64,000 nt of DNA from Woeseia sp. Lineage in GTDB: Bacteria; Pseudomonadota; Gammaproteobacteria; Steroidobacterales; Woeseiaceae. The notes under the pieces are model-generated. The model searched no databases, was not told where the DNA came from, and saw only the letters and a list, made by a program, of their open reading frames with translations. The stretch is from contig JAJFKW010000001.1 of NCBI GenBank assembly GCA_021773015.1, positions 3,331,305 to 3,395,304 of the forward strand, given 5' to 3'. Shown piece after piece: positions 17,141-25,163 of this stretch; positions within the stretch are counted from its first letter, which is position 1; every line of letters starts with the position of its first letter. The position numbers and the translations under genes were made by a program.

Positions 17141-18451
17141 ATTTCTTTCAACATAATTGTCTATTTGGTCCCGGTTGCCATCATTGTCATTTGGTACTGG
17201 CGTCGTCATACGGTGGCGGAGCGCGCCGGCCTTACAACACTAATTGAGTCGACTGAAGAGGGATTGATCGAGCCGCCAACATTGCACCCTGAGATTGACC
17301 ATAATCTTTGCATAGGTTGCACGAATTGCGTCGCTGCGTGTCCAGAACAGGGCTCGCATTCGGTGCTCGGTATGATCAAAAAAAAAGCGCATCTCATAGG
17401 GCCGACCAATTGCATTGGACACGGTGCGTGCAAGGCGGTGTGTCCGGTTGATGCGATTACGCTGGTGTTCGGAACGGCGCGGCGTGGTATTGACATCCCG
17501 CTAGTAAATCCGGATTTTGAGACTAACGTACCGGGCATATTCATTGCCGGTGAACTTGGCGGTATGGGTCTGATTCGAAACGCTGTCGAACAAGGTAAGC
17601 AGGCAATACAATCAATCAAGAAGCTTGTTTCGAAATCGCATTCAAATAGTCTGGATGTCGTGATCATTGGCGCAGGGCCTGCGGGGTTTGCGGCTTCGTT
17701 GGCCGCTACAGATTCGGGCATTCGCTACTCAACGGTGGAGCAGGAAGAACTGGGTGGTACTGTCGCACATTTTCCGCGTCGTAAAATGGTCATGACGCAG
17801 CCAGCCGAGTTGCCGATTGTCGGCAAAATGCGCTTCAAGGAAGTTCAGAAAGAAGCGCTGATCGATTTCTGGCGGAATGTCGAAGCGAAGACAGGTATCG
17901 AGATTAATTATGGGGAGTCGGTGCAGACGATCGATGCTAGTCCCAATGGAGGCTACCGCGTAAAGACGAACAAGCAGACCTACGATACCCGATCCGTGCT
18001 ACTCGCGATCGGACGGCGCGGCACGCCACGAAAATTGGAAGTGCCGGGCGAAGAGCTTGATAAAGTCGTCTATCGCGTCATCGACGCAACGCAGTACGCC
18101 AATCAGCACGTACTCGTCGTTGGCGGCGGTGATAGTGCTTTGGAAGCAGCGACAACGATTGCTGCCGAATCCGGCACAACGGTGACTCTATCGTATCGCT
18201 CAGGTTCATTCTCACGTGCCAAACCCAAAAATCGGGATTTGGTTCAGCAGATGTCAGAAGATGGTTTGTTACGTGTGATATTTGGCTCTAACGTTAAGTC
18301 GATCAGCGACTCACACGTCGAAGTCGATATCGAAGGTGTGACGGAATCTATCTTAAACGATGCGGTGGTTGTTTCAGCGGGTGGAATATTGCCGAGTGGT
18401 TTTCTGCGCGCAATAGGAATCAATGTCGAAACGAAATGGGGGACGCAATAG
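17141..18451 (+). CDS. Membrane-anchored ferredoxin-flavoprotein oxidoreductase (NAD(P)-linked)
   Basis: 436 aa if the ATT start is right (428 from the TTG at 17165). Order: an N-terminal membrane helix (SFNIIVYLVPVAIIVIWYW); a two-cluster ferredoxin domain with CIGCTNCVAACP (Cys near 57) and CIGHGACKAVCP (near 91), where His replaces the second Cys of the second motif. Then comes a thioredoxin-reductase-like FAD/NAD(P) domain with IIGAGPAGFAAS and VVGGGDSALEAA. The redox CXXC of true thioredoxin reductase is absent, so it should pass electrons between NAD(P)H, FAD and Fe-S clusters, facing the cytoplasm. Divergent from the cytochrome operon, it is the likely electron donor to the b-type cytochrome. 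Direction is inference. Confidence 0.8.
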   Translation: MSFNIIVYLVPVAIIVIWYWRRHTVAERAGLTTLIESTEEGLIEPPTLHPEIDHNLCIGCTNCVAACPEQGSHSVLGMIKKKAHLIGPTNCIGHGACKAVCPVDAITLVFGTARRGIDIPLVNPDFETNVPGIFIAGELGGMGLIRNAVEQGKQAIQSIKKLVSKSHSNSLDVVIIGAGPAGFAASLAATDSGIRYSTVEQEELGGTVAHFPRRKMVMTQPAELPIVGKMRFKEVQKEALIDFWRNVEAKTGIEINYGESVQTIDASPNGGYRVKTNKQTYDTRSVLLAIGRRGTPRKLEVPGEELDKVVYRVIDATQYANQHVLVVGGGDSALEAATTIAAESGTTVTLSYRSGSFSRAKPKNRDLVQQMSEDGLLRVIFGSNVKSISDSHVEVDIEGVTESILNDAVVVSAGGILPSGFLRAIGINVETKWGTQ

Positions 18452-18474
18452 ATATGAAAGGTCGTTGCGAATTT

Positions 18475-18900
18475 CTAGTTAGCGCGTCGCCGAAGCCAAT
18501 TGTCAAACGAATATCGGTCGCTGCCGGCCGGTGCGAGCAGCAATAGGAATATCAAAGCCAGTCTCGTAAACGTGTGCCCGTCAATATTGAATAGCGGTTC
18601 CTGTAGCGCGTGTCCGTAGGTCGTAACGATTAATAGGAGGCCAACTGCGATCAGCGCTTCTCTGCTGCGCAGCCCTAAACAGATCAACGCCCCTGCGGTT
18701 AGCTCAAGTACCGGGATGCTGTAGCCGAGCAGGTTGAGCAGCCACACCGGAATCCAGGTATCTGCAAATCCTGCAACAAAAAATTGTTGTGCGTGAACCG
18801 CTGGCGTCAATACAAAAACTTTCCAGTAACCGGCCATCAGGAATAGCAAACCAAGAATCCAGCGTGCAACGAAATTTACAATTGGCCAATTGTCGTGCAT
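18475..18900 (-). CDS. DoxX family membrane protein
   Basis: 141 aa with four hydrophobic segments. The start RWILGLLFLMAGYWKVF and GYSIPVLELTAGALICLGL are typical of the DoxX family of small four-helix membrane proteins, several of which are linked to quinone or thiosulfate oxidation or redox stress. No catalytic residues can be assigned. It faces the flavoprotein gene with only about 23 bases between the ends and lies just downstream of the outer-membrane barrel gene on the same strand. Confidence 0.82.
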   Translation of the reverse strand: MHDNWPIVNFVARWILGLLFLMAGYWKVFVLTPAVHAQQFFVAGFADTWIPVWLLNLLGYSIPVLELTAGALICLGLRSREALIAVGLLLIVTTYGHALQEPLFNIDGHTFTRLALIFLLLLAPAGSDRYSFDNWLRRRAN

Positions 18901-18930
18901 GTCGCTGCCTGCAATATAGGTTATCGAGGC

Positions 18931-20127
18931 CTAATAATACCAGCTCAGTCTCAGTTGTATGTAATCGTCATTCGCGAATGCAGTAAGGTCCCCAGAAATA
19001 TCGCTATTGCTTATCGCGCGTAACCGTAACTCAGCGCTTAGATTGTCGCCAAATCGTCGCTCCGCTTCTACACTGAGAAAGACCTCTTGGGAATCAACGT
19101 CCATAATGACGCCCGCAAGCAGGCTAGTATCGTTCGCATCATTGAGTGCGAGCCGTGCGCCAACAAAAACGTCATCATCGGATGAAGTTGGCGCAGAAAA
19201 CGTGTTTCGGCCGTCGTATAGATACTCGACAATGATGCCGATATCCGCAGCACTCTCGCGCACGCCATAGAAAGTGTATTCGACGCCGCCGACGGTGGCG
19301 ACGAAGGAATCAGTGCGGGTGTCTCTGCTAATTGCTTCGAGCTTCCAGAGCCAGGCATCACGAGTATATTGAACGTCGATGCCAAATTGCGTCATTTGAT
19401 CGTATATCGGTCGGAGTTCTGTACCGTCAGAGTTCACCGCAAATCTTGGCTCGCGAGACGTACCATCGAAATAGTGCGCGCCAACATCGACATCGCCAAT
19501 GTAGTGGCTATAGCGCAATGCGTAGTCAAGGTGACTGTCTTCGTCCGAAGATTCATAAATCGGGTTATCCATATCTACCGTTAACCCCGGACGGAATCGA
19601 CCCTCTTCGCCGCCAAAGGTGCGCTCGCGAAACCAGGGCATTATGTAGACGCCAAACTGCCCAAAGTCCCGTTGGAGATTCACGTTGAGCATTGGCTGCC
19701 CCAATTTGTCTTCTTGGTCGACATCCTCAACCTGATCGGTTTGGTTTATAACGTCAACGAGATGGCGAGACTCCGCCACACCCCAAAACACCTTGTTCAG
19801 ACCTATGTTCAAATCCCATTCATCGCCCTCAATCCCCCAGTAAAACTCCCGTAGATCCGCGTGGCTGCGTTCGCTATCTTCCGCGTCTCCGCGAGCAAAC
19901 CCCACAGCACTGAATCTTTGTCGCCCACTGTCGCTACGCCAGTAAAGTTCGGGCTGTAGAAGCAATGAACCATTCATGCCGCCTTGCTGAGCGGGAAATT
20001 GAGACCCTTGCCAAAACACCTGCGCTTCAACGCCAACGAAACCTGTAAAGTCCCATTCGCCGGCGCTGCTTGTTGATAGCCACAGTGTTGAAATCAATAT
20101 GGTTACTAATTTGAATAAGTTCTTCAT
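18931..20127 (-). CDS. Outer-membrane beta-barrel protein of the RND-LolA module
   Basis: 398 aa from the ATG before MKNLFKLV; a longer frame adds ~50 residues without a signal character and is rejected. The signal ends near SSAG (about 23). The rest is alternating polar/hydrophobic strands (WDFTGFVGVEAQVFWQG, REFYWGIEGDEWDLNIGLNKVFWG) with a terminal aromatic pair (LRLSWYY), as in outer-membrane barrels. It resembles DUF1302-like proteins often found beside MMPL/RND transporters with a LolA-like partner. It is the third gene after the TetR regulator and probably the outer-membrane member of that export system. Confidence 0.75.
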   Translation of the reverse strand: MKNLFKLVTILISTLWLSTSSAGEWDFTGFVGVEAQVFWQGSQFPAQQGGMNGSLLLQPELYWRSDSGRQRFSAVGFARGDAEDSERSHADLREFYWGIEGDEWDLNIGLNKVFWGVAESRHLVDVINQTDQVEDVDQEDKLGQPMLNVNLQRDFGQFGVYIMPWFRERTFGGEEGRFRPGLTVDMDNPIYESSDEDSHLDYALRYSHYIGDVDVGAHYFDGTSREPRFAVNSDGTELRPIYDQMTQFGIDVQYTRDAWLWKLEAISRDTRTDSFVATVGGVEYTFYGVRESAADIGIIVEYLYDGRNTFSAPTSSDDDVFVGARLALNDANDTSLLAGVIMDVDSQEVFLSVEAERRFGDNLSAELRLRAISNSDISGDLTAFANDDYIQLRLSWYY

Positions 20128-20206
20128 GAAATTCTCGGTAAATTTGGTCGCCTGCCCACACTGGGGAGAAGGGGAGATAGCAGGCAGACGACCCACGAAG
20201 TTCGCA

Positions 20207-21064
20207 CTAGCGAAGTCGTGATAACCGTCCTTTGACAAAGTCAGCGTCTGACAAACCAACGCCAAAATCATAGTCACGGTAGATCAAGTCGGTGCTTTTT
20301 CCAGTTCTGTGGTTGACCATCTCGAATCGATGGCTTCTCCAGAAGCCGTCATATTCGCGGTAGTCTTTCAATTCAAGCGTCTTCAACAAGTCACCGCGGC
20401 GGTTGTAGAATTCCACTCTCCGCACTTGGTAGATGTCACGATCAACCCAACTCACTTGACGGGAGTAGCCAGAATTTTCGTATCTTGGTGTGCGTTCAAT
20501 GACATCCGCAGCGATACCGTCGATAGTCTCCTCACGTAACCAATTGTAGTCGTATTTGTTTAGCTCGAGCGCGGTGAAGTCCTCAAACGCGAATTCGGAT
20601 CCAACGAATGGTCCAGACTTGTTGGAGGATGAAATTCGCTTGACGCGTTTCAGTGCTGGTAGAAAAAGCCATTGGTTGTCCGGATCGAGAATGTTGGCAT
20701 GTGACAATAGCGCAGTGCCTTTTATGTCGTTCGGATTGTCGAAGAAAACAAGGGACTTGTCACCGACGCTTTCGTCGGCGACCTCAAGTGTTGTTATCTT
20801 AAGTGACCGATGGGATTCCTTGCCGGCAGCATTTCGTAACACCATTTCGAGTTCAACAGCGCTGTCACCAAAGCCACGATCCGATCTATCAGCTCTTGCT
20901 GCAACCTCGAAGCCTAGTCGCTCGGTTTGTGTCGCGCCACGTACGGGTGTCAACTCGGTAGCCGCTAATGTTTCAGATGCCATTAACGCCAGCGATAATG
21001 AAGCAAGCAGCATCATTCCGACGTAATTACCAGCAGGCCGTGGCAATGTGAGTTTGTTAATCAT
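20207..21064 (-). CDS. Possible separate LolA-like product from an internal start
   Basis: 285 aa. An ATG at 21064 with AAGGAGG (21072-21078) 7 bases before it lies in the same frame as the transporter and begins directly before a signal peptide (YVGMMLLASLSLALMASETLA). A free, secreted LolA-like protein could therefore be made in addition to, or instead of, the fusion. Which forms exist cannot be told from sequence. Confidence 0.6.
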   Translation of the reverse strand: MINKLTLPRPAGNYVGMMLLASLSLALMASETLAATELTPVRGATQTERLGFEVAARADRSDRGFGDSAVELEMVLRNAAGKESHRSLKITTLEVADESVGDKSLVFFDNPNDIKGTALLSHANILDPDNQWLFLPALKRVKRISSSNKSGPFVGSEFAFEDFTALELNKYDYNWLREETIDGIAADVIERTPRYENSGYSRQVSWVDRDIYQVRRVEFYNRRGDLLKTLELKDYREYDGFWRSHRFEMVNHRTGKSTDLIYRDYDFGVGLSDADFVKGRLSRLR

Positions 21065-23407
21065 TTTCTTTCCTCCTTCGGAAACTCTTTGATCTTTCTT
21101 TCGGTCTAGCATGAGTAATAGCGCAGGCAAGAACAGGAAGTCGAGAACCAGTGCAAATACAATGGCTAGCGCTGTGAGCAGGCCCATGTCAACGTTAACT
21201 TTGAAGCTCGAATAGAGAAGTACGAAAAAACCTGCAGCGAGAATTGCTGTATTGACCATAATTGCCACGCCAACATTTTTAAACGCATAGCGGATAGCGT
21301 CTGCAGCACTGAGATCTCGGTCGCTTCGCGCACGAACGTACTTGGATAACAGGTGAACCGTATCATCGACGATTATTCCGAGTGAAATTGACGCGACCGT
21401 CGCGACTGAAAACCCGACCTCGCCGACAATGAGTGCCCAGGCACCAAATGTTGCAAGTATTGGCAACCCGTTTGGTATCAAACTCAATAACCCTAGGCGC
21501 ACACTTCGGAGCGCTAACATCAGTATAAGCGCAATAGCCAAAATCGCGATGATTGTGCCCGCAATCATGTTCTGAACATTTCGCTCCGAAATATACGTGA
21601 ACATCACCGAGGCGCTGGTTGGATCTGCTTGCATCCAAGATGGCAGATTCGTGGCCATCCAATTCTCGGTTCTATTCAAGAAGTCCTTGGTTTCAATTGA
21701 TCCAATGTCGTTGAGTGTGACAGTGACGCGTGTTGCGGATTTGTCGATGTTGATTCGATCATTTAGATCTAGACCGAGTGGAAGCGACAATTCGTACAGC
21801 AATAGATACTGCGCCGCTTCGTCACGATTGCCTGGTGAACGATAATAGCTATCGTCGTCACCATGCAGATTCATATTCAGCCGCTTCATAATGTCCGTAA
21901 AAGCATAGACGTGAGCAACTTGTTTCTGGTCGCGTAGAAATTCTGCAAACTTTTCCAAGTTCGACAGATATTCTGGTTCGCTGACGCCTCCGCTTGATTG
22001 TGCGGGAACAGAGTATTCGACGGGATACATTCCGAAGTGCTGCATAGCCTGGTCAGAATCACGCCGAAACTCAACGCGTTCGTCGAAGTATTGAATCCAT
22101 TGATCGTTGAATTCTATTTTCGGGATGAAAAGAATGAGCAGAAACGTGGCGCCACCTACTGTAATCAGCAAACGACGTGGGTAGGTCACGACGAAGTCGG
22201 CCAGCTTCTCCATCAGCAGTTCGCTGCGGGAAAGCTGCTTTTTGACGCGTGGCGCATACGGCAGCAGGCTAATTAGCGCGGGTAGCAGGGTAATGGAGAA
22301 CGCCCATGCTGCGACGATTCCAACAGCGGTGATATTTCCCAGGTGCCAAAACGGTGGAGAATCAGAGAAGTTCAGTGCTAGAAAACCGATGATGGTCGTA
22401 ATCGAAGTAATTGACACAGGTAGGAAGTTAAGTCGCAGTGCTTCAATGATTGCGGCATCCTTTTGCATGCCATCGCGCATCGCATTGCGTAGTGAAATCA
22501 ATATATGTATCGAGTCGGCAATTGCCAACGTCAAAATGATAATTGGGGCTGACGCGGAAATTGGCGTTAGCTTAATGCCGACGAATCCTGCCCAGCCCAT
22601 ACCGACCATCGTTGATAGCGCAATGACCATTAGCGTCCCGAACGTTGCGGTCGGTGAACGAAGTATCAGTAACGTGAGCAACAGAATAACGCCAAACATC
22701 ATCGGGACTAGCGTTCCTAAGTCTGCAGTGCCAACCTCCGCGAAAGCGTTGTTCAGCATGGAAACTCCGCTGAGATAGATTTCGATGTCTGGATATTGGG
22801 CTTCGATTTGATCGCGAAGGTCACGCGCGAATGCCACAGCCTCGGGCACCTCTGTCAGACTTTGTTCCGGGTACTGCAGCACAATATTGACTGCCGTCGC
22901 GAGTCCATCGGGCGTAATGAGTTGACTCCGGAGCAACGGTTCTGCCAGCGTGATGTCAGCGCGTCGTTCTCGTTCCGCTGCGTCCATTTGCGCAGAGTCT
23001 TTGAACAAATCCTCTACTATCAAGTCATCTTCGATTCCATAGCTGTGCTGAAAGTTGCTTATCGAATCGACCCGAATCGCGTACGGCGTTTTCCACGCTT
23101 CCTCGGTTAGCGTCTCGACAGCGGCGAGCGTGCTGCTCGAAAAGGCATCGCCACTGGCCGGACGTAATACGAATATGAAATTGTCGTTCTTGGTATACGT
23201 TGCCTGCAAATTTTCGAAGGCAACCAACTCCGGGTTTTCGTCCGAAAAGAACACACGATAGTTACTGGCAAACTCAAGAAAGCGCCCGCCCGATCCAATG
23301 GCGACAGCACTAACCAATGCCGCCGCTATAACGAACCAACGCCAGCGGATGACAAACCTACCGAGTTGTTCCGCAATGTGGTCAATTGTTTGATATGAAT
23401 TACCCAT
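20207..23407 (-). CDS. MMPL/RND-family transporter fused in frame to a LolA-like outer-membrane lipoprotein-sorting protein
   Basis: 1066 aa. Residues 1-781 form a complete MMPL/RND exporter: an early membrane helix, a large periplasmic loop, a multi-helix sterol-sensing-like block (PTATFGTLMVIALSTMVGMGW, ADSIHILIS), a second periplasmic loop, and a second block with GIIVDDTVHLLSK. Residue 782 on is a second protein: a signal-like hydrophobic stretch ending TLAATE, then a ~250-residue beta-rich LolA-like domain (DIKGTALLSHA, WLFLPALKRVKRISSS). These are usually two genes. The transporter probably exports lipid or hydrophobic molecules, with the LolA-like part carrying them to the outer membrane. 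The downstream barrel and upstream TetR complete the unit. Confidence 0.82.
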   Translation of the reverse strand: MGNSYQTIDHIAEQLGRFVIRWRWFVIAAALVSAVAIGSGGRFLEFASNYRVFFSDENPELVAFENLQATYTKNDNFIFVLRPASGDAFSSSTLAAVETLTEEAWKTPYAIRVDSISNFQHSYGIEDDLIVEDLFKDSAQMDAAERERRADITLAEPLLRSQLITPDGLATAVNIVLQYPEQSLTEVPEAVAFARDLRDQIEAQYPDIEIYLSGVSMLNNAFAEVGTADLGTLVPMMFGVILLLTLLILRSPTATFGTLMVIALSTMVGMGWAGFVGIKLTPISASAPIIILTLAIADSIHILISLRNAMRDGMQKDAAIIEALRLNFLPVSITSITTIIGFLALNFSDSPPFWHLGNITAVGIVAAWAFSITLLPALISLLPYAPRVKKQLSRSELLMEKLADFVVTYPRRLLITVGGATFLLILFIPKIEFNDQWIQYFDERVEFRRDSDQAMQHFGMYPVEYSVPAQSSGGVSEPEYLSNLEKFAEFLRDQKQVAHVYAFTDIMKRLNMNLHGDDDSYYRSPGNRDEAAQYLLLYELSLPLGLDLNDRINIDKSATRVTVTLNDIGSIETKDFLNRTENWMATNLPSWMQADPTSASVMFTYISERNVQNMIAGTIIAILAIALILMLALRSVRLGLLSLIPNGLPILATFGAWALIVGEVGFSVATVASISLGIIVDDTVHLLSKYVRARSDRDLSAADAIRYAFKNVGVAIMVNTAILAAGFFVLLYSSFKVNVDMGLLTALAIVFALVLDFLFLPALLLMLDRKKDQRVSEGGKKMINKLTLPRPAGNYVGMMLLASLSLALMASETLAATELTPVRGATQTERLGFEVAARADRSDRGFGDSAVELEMVLRNAAGKESHRSLKITTLEVADESVGDKSLVFFDNPNDIKGTALLSHANILDPDNQWLFLPALKRVKRISSSNKSGPFVGSEFAFEDFTALELNKYDYNWLREETIDGIAADVIERTPRYENSGYSRQVSWVDRDIYQVRRVEFYNRRGDLLKTLELKDYREYDGFWRSHRFEMVNHRTGKSTDLIYRDYDFGVGLSDADFVKGRLSRLR
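21072..21078 (-). promoter_or_regulatory. Internal Shine-Dalgarno AAGGAGG inside the RND-LolA frame
   Basis: A consensus ribosome site in the coding strand, 7 bases before an in-frame ATG and exactly at the domain boundary. It looks like the preserved start of a once separate gene. Confidence 0.7.
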
Positions 23408-23423
23408 GTTAAAACCTTTAATT

Positions 23424-23434
23424 ACCGTTTGGTC
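23424..23434. promoter_or_regulatory. Candidate TetR operator, promoter-proximal copy
   Basis: ACCGTTTGGTC (ACC...GGT inverted ends), 17 bases upstream of the RND-LolA start. It shares the GACCG/GGTC half-site with two other sites, one before the transporter gene and one before the tetR gene. Confidence 0.4.
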
Positions 23435-23454
23435 AAGAATAATGTATAAAAAAA

Positions 23455-23466
23455 GACTGTTCGGTC
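23455..23466. promoter_or_regulatory. Candidate TetR operator, distal copy
   Basis: GACTGTTCGGTC, an imperfect inverted repeat about 31 bases (three helical turns) from the promoter-proximal copy, between tetR and the transporter gene. Confidence 0.4.
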
Positions 23467-23507
23467 AATAATAGATGTAAAAAAAAAGCTCGCCATCGCC
23501 CTGGTAA

Positions 23508-24095
23508 TTACAGCAAAGCCTCGAACTGTGCGTCCAACAATTGGTGTGCTTGGTCTTTTGTCACCGAGCTTTTCAAGCTGGCGGCCAAGCCTGCCAAAAA
23601 TGTCATCATCAGCGACGTCGTCACCTCAGGCGAACGCGATTTACTTAGTTGTCCCATTTCTTGTGCCGCCGAAATTGCTTGTTCCATCGACGCGCGCATT
23701 CGATTGATGTGATCTTCCATGATCCGCTCAACCTCTTCGTCATGCGGCGCCAACTCGACCAACGCATTGACTGCCATGCACCCTTTCGGGCAGTTACTGT
23801 CGCCGTCGGCCATCTCAACCATGGCGTGTCCAACTGCGTGTATGCCTTCAAGTGGTGTAGCCGCATTCTTCAAAATGCCGTTCTTTTGCCGACGCATATC
23901 ATCGAGATAACGCTTTAAGGCTTGGACAAACAATTCGTGTTTGTCGCCGAACGCCTGGTACAAGCTGCCCTTATGCAAACCAGTCGCCGACATTAAGTCT
24001 GTCAGTGAAGTCGCCTCATAGCCCTTGGTCCAGAACGCATGCATAGCCGCGTCCAGTACTTTCTCGGGATCAAATTCTCGGGGTCTTCCTACCAT
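23508..24095 (-). CDS. TetR/AcrR-family transcriptional regulator
   Basis: 195 aa from the ATG; an upstream TTG would add six residues and is not needed. The N-terminal DNA-binding domain is clear (GRPREFDPEKVLDAAMHAFW, then YEATSLTDLMSATGLHKGSLYQAFGDKHELF). The C-terminal helices form the ligand domain, with CPKGCMAVNALVE as in TetR_C-type regulators. It is transcribed leftward ahead of the RND-LolA gene and likely represses that unit and itself, given matching palindromes at both upstream regions. Ligand unknown, probably a hydrophobic compound handled by the exporter. Confidence 0.92.
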   Translation of the reverse strand: MVGRPREFDPEKVLDAAMHAFWTKGYEATSLTDLMSATGLHKGSLYQAFGDKHELFVQALKRYLDDMRRQKNGILKNAATPLEGIHAVGHAMVEMADGDSNCPKGCMAVNALVELAPHDEEVERIMEDHINRMRASMEQAISAAQEMGQLSKSRSPEVTTSLMMTFLAGLAASLKSSVTKDQAHQLLDAQFEALL

Positions 24096-24116
24096 GGGCG
24101 GCAATTTACCCAATTA

Positions 24117-24130
24117 TGACCGATCAGTCA
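24117..24130. promoter_or_regulatory. Candidate TetR autoregulatory operator
   Basis: TGACCGATCAGTCA, an almost perfect palindrome (one mismatched pair) about 22 bases before the tetR start. The shape matches operators of TetR/AcrR-family repressors. Confidence 0.5.
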
Positions 24131-24155
24131 AGAACAAAATTTACCGACCCTATAT

Positions 24156-24186
24156 TTAAGTGTTGACTTAATTAAGTGATTGCTTA
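24156..24186. promoter_or_regulatory. Tandem palindromic operator before the ArsR-family gene
   Basis: TTAAGTGTTGACTTAA (24156-24171, perfect 6-bp arms) is followed with no gap by TTAAGTGATTGCTTA (24172-24186, shorter arms). Two adjoining copies just before the ATG are well placed for autorepression by the ArsR-type protein. Confidence 0.5.
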
Positions 24187-24196
24187 TCATGTGCCA

Positions 24197-24517
24197 ATGG
24201 ATGGATTCATTGCACTCGCCGATCCCACGCGTCGCCAGATTGTAGAATCGTTGTTGCACGGTGAACTGTCATTTGGCGACATCGCCGATCGATTTGAAAT
24301 AAGCCGGCCGGGCGTGTCGCAACACTTGAAAGTGCTCAAGGAAGCTGGCCTGGTTATCGTGCGTAAGGACGCGCAGCGAAGAATTTACAGGTTGCAGCTA
24401 GAGGGCATGGACGAGATGAATGCTTGGATTGCCAAAGTGCGGTCCTTTTGGCCGCCGCAACTTGACAGGTTGGAACATGAGTTACGAGGTAAATCGTCGA
24501 TCTCGGGAATGAAATGA
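24197..24517 (+). CDS. ArsR-family winged-helix regulator
   Basis: 106 aa from the ATG; an in-frame GTG at 24176 lies within the operator and is not preferred. The sequence opens MDGFIALADPTRRQIVESLL and contains the winged helix (FGDIADRFEISRPGVSQHLKVLKEAGLV). The metal-binding Cys of ArsR/SmtB are absent. This subtype is commonly paired with an AHSA1/SRPBCC protein, as here, 22 bases downstream. It is divergent from tetR. Confidence 0.9.
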   Translation: MDGFIALADPTRRQIVESLLHGELSFGDIADRFEISRPGVSQHLKVLKEAGLVIVRKDAQRRIYRLQLEGMDEMNAWIAKVRSFWPPQLDRLEHELRGKSSISGMK

Positions 24518-24539
24518 CAACCATGACAGAGGACAATAG

Positions 24540-25082
24540 ATGAGTAACTTTGGAGAACAAATCGCGCCAAACGCCATTCGCTTCACTCGAACGTTGCCGG
24601 GCCCAATAGATCGCGTTTGGGCTTATTTAATCGATGCCGATAAACGCGCAACTTGGTTGGCGGGTGGCGCAACCGAGCTGCACGTTGGTGGCCACACCGA
24701 AATGCATTTTCACAATGCGAGCCTATCGTCGCTACCAGACGATCCACCGCCGAAAAAGTATGCAGATTTTCCAACGAAAATTTCCTTCAGCGGTAAGGTG
24801 ACGAAATGTAACCCTCCAAAACTTCTTTGTTATACGTGGATTGACGGCGATGATTTTTCAGAAGTATGTTACGAGCTCGAGCCTAACGGTGACGAAGTAA
24901 ATCTGACGCTAACCCATACACGACTGACAACACGTGATATGCGCTTAAGCGTAGCTGGCGGCTGGCACACTCACTTAGACATTCTTGAAGATGTGCTCGC
25001 CGGCCGGGAACCAAAACCCTTCTGGCGGAGCCATAGCAAAATCGACCCGGTGTACGAAAGTCGGTTACCAAAGGCGGACTGA
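24540..25082 (+). CDS. SRPBCC/AHSA1-type START-fold protein
   Basis: 180 aa. It opens IRFTRTLPGPIDRVWAYLIDADKRATWL, the N-terminal signature of AHSA1-like SRPBCC proteins, and ends with VAGGWHTHLDILEDVLAG, which is common in ArsR-linked members. The fold makes a deep hydrophobic pocket; the ligand is unknown. GAGGA precedes the ATG. It probably shares an operon with the ArsR gene. Confidence 0.88.
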   Translation: MSNFGEQIAPNAIRFTRTLPGPIDRVWAYLIDADKRATWLAGGATELHVGGHTEMHFHNASLSSLPDDPPPKKYADFPTKISFSGKVTKCNPPKLLCYTWIDGDDFSEVCYELEPNGDEVNLTLTHTRLTTRDMRLSVAGGWHTHLDILEDVLAGREPKPFWRSHSKIDPVYESRLPKAD

Positions 25083-25163
25083 TCAGGATCGGGAATGAAT
25101 TCGCGGCGTCAATCTAGAACTTCCTCATTTGCCTCGCTCCCGGCCGACATTCCGCTTAACTAA

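Noticed and set aside
23478-23507. Poly-T run after tetR on the leftward strand as a terminator
   Set aside because: No inverted repeat precedes the run; the transporter gene downstream is better explained by cotranscription or its own promoter.
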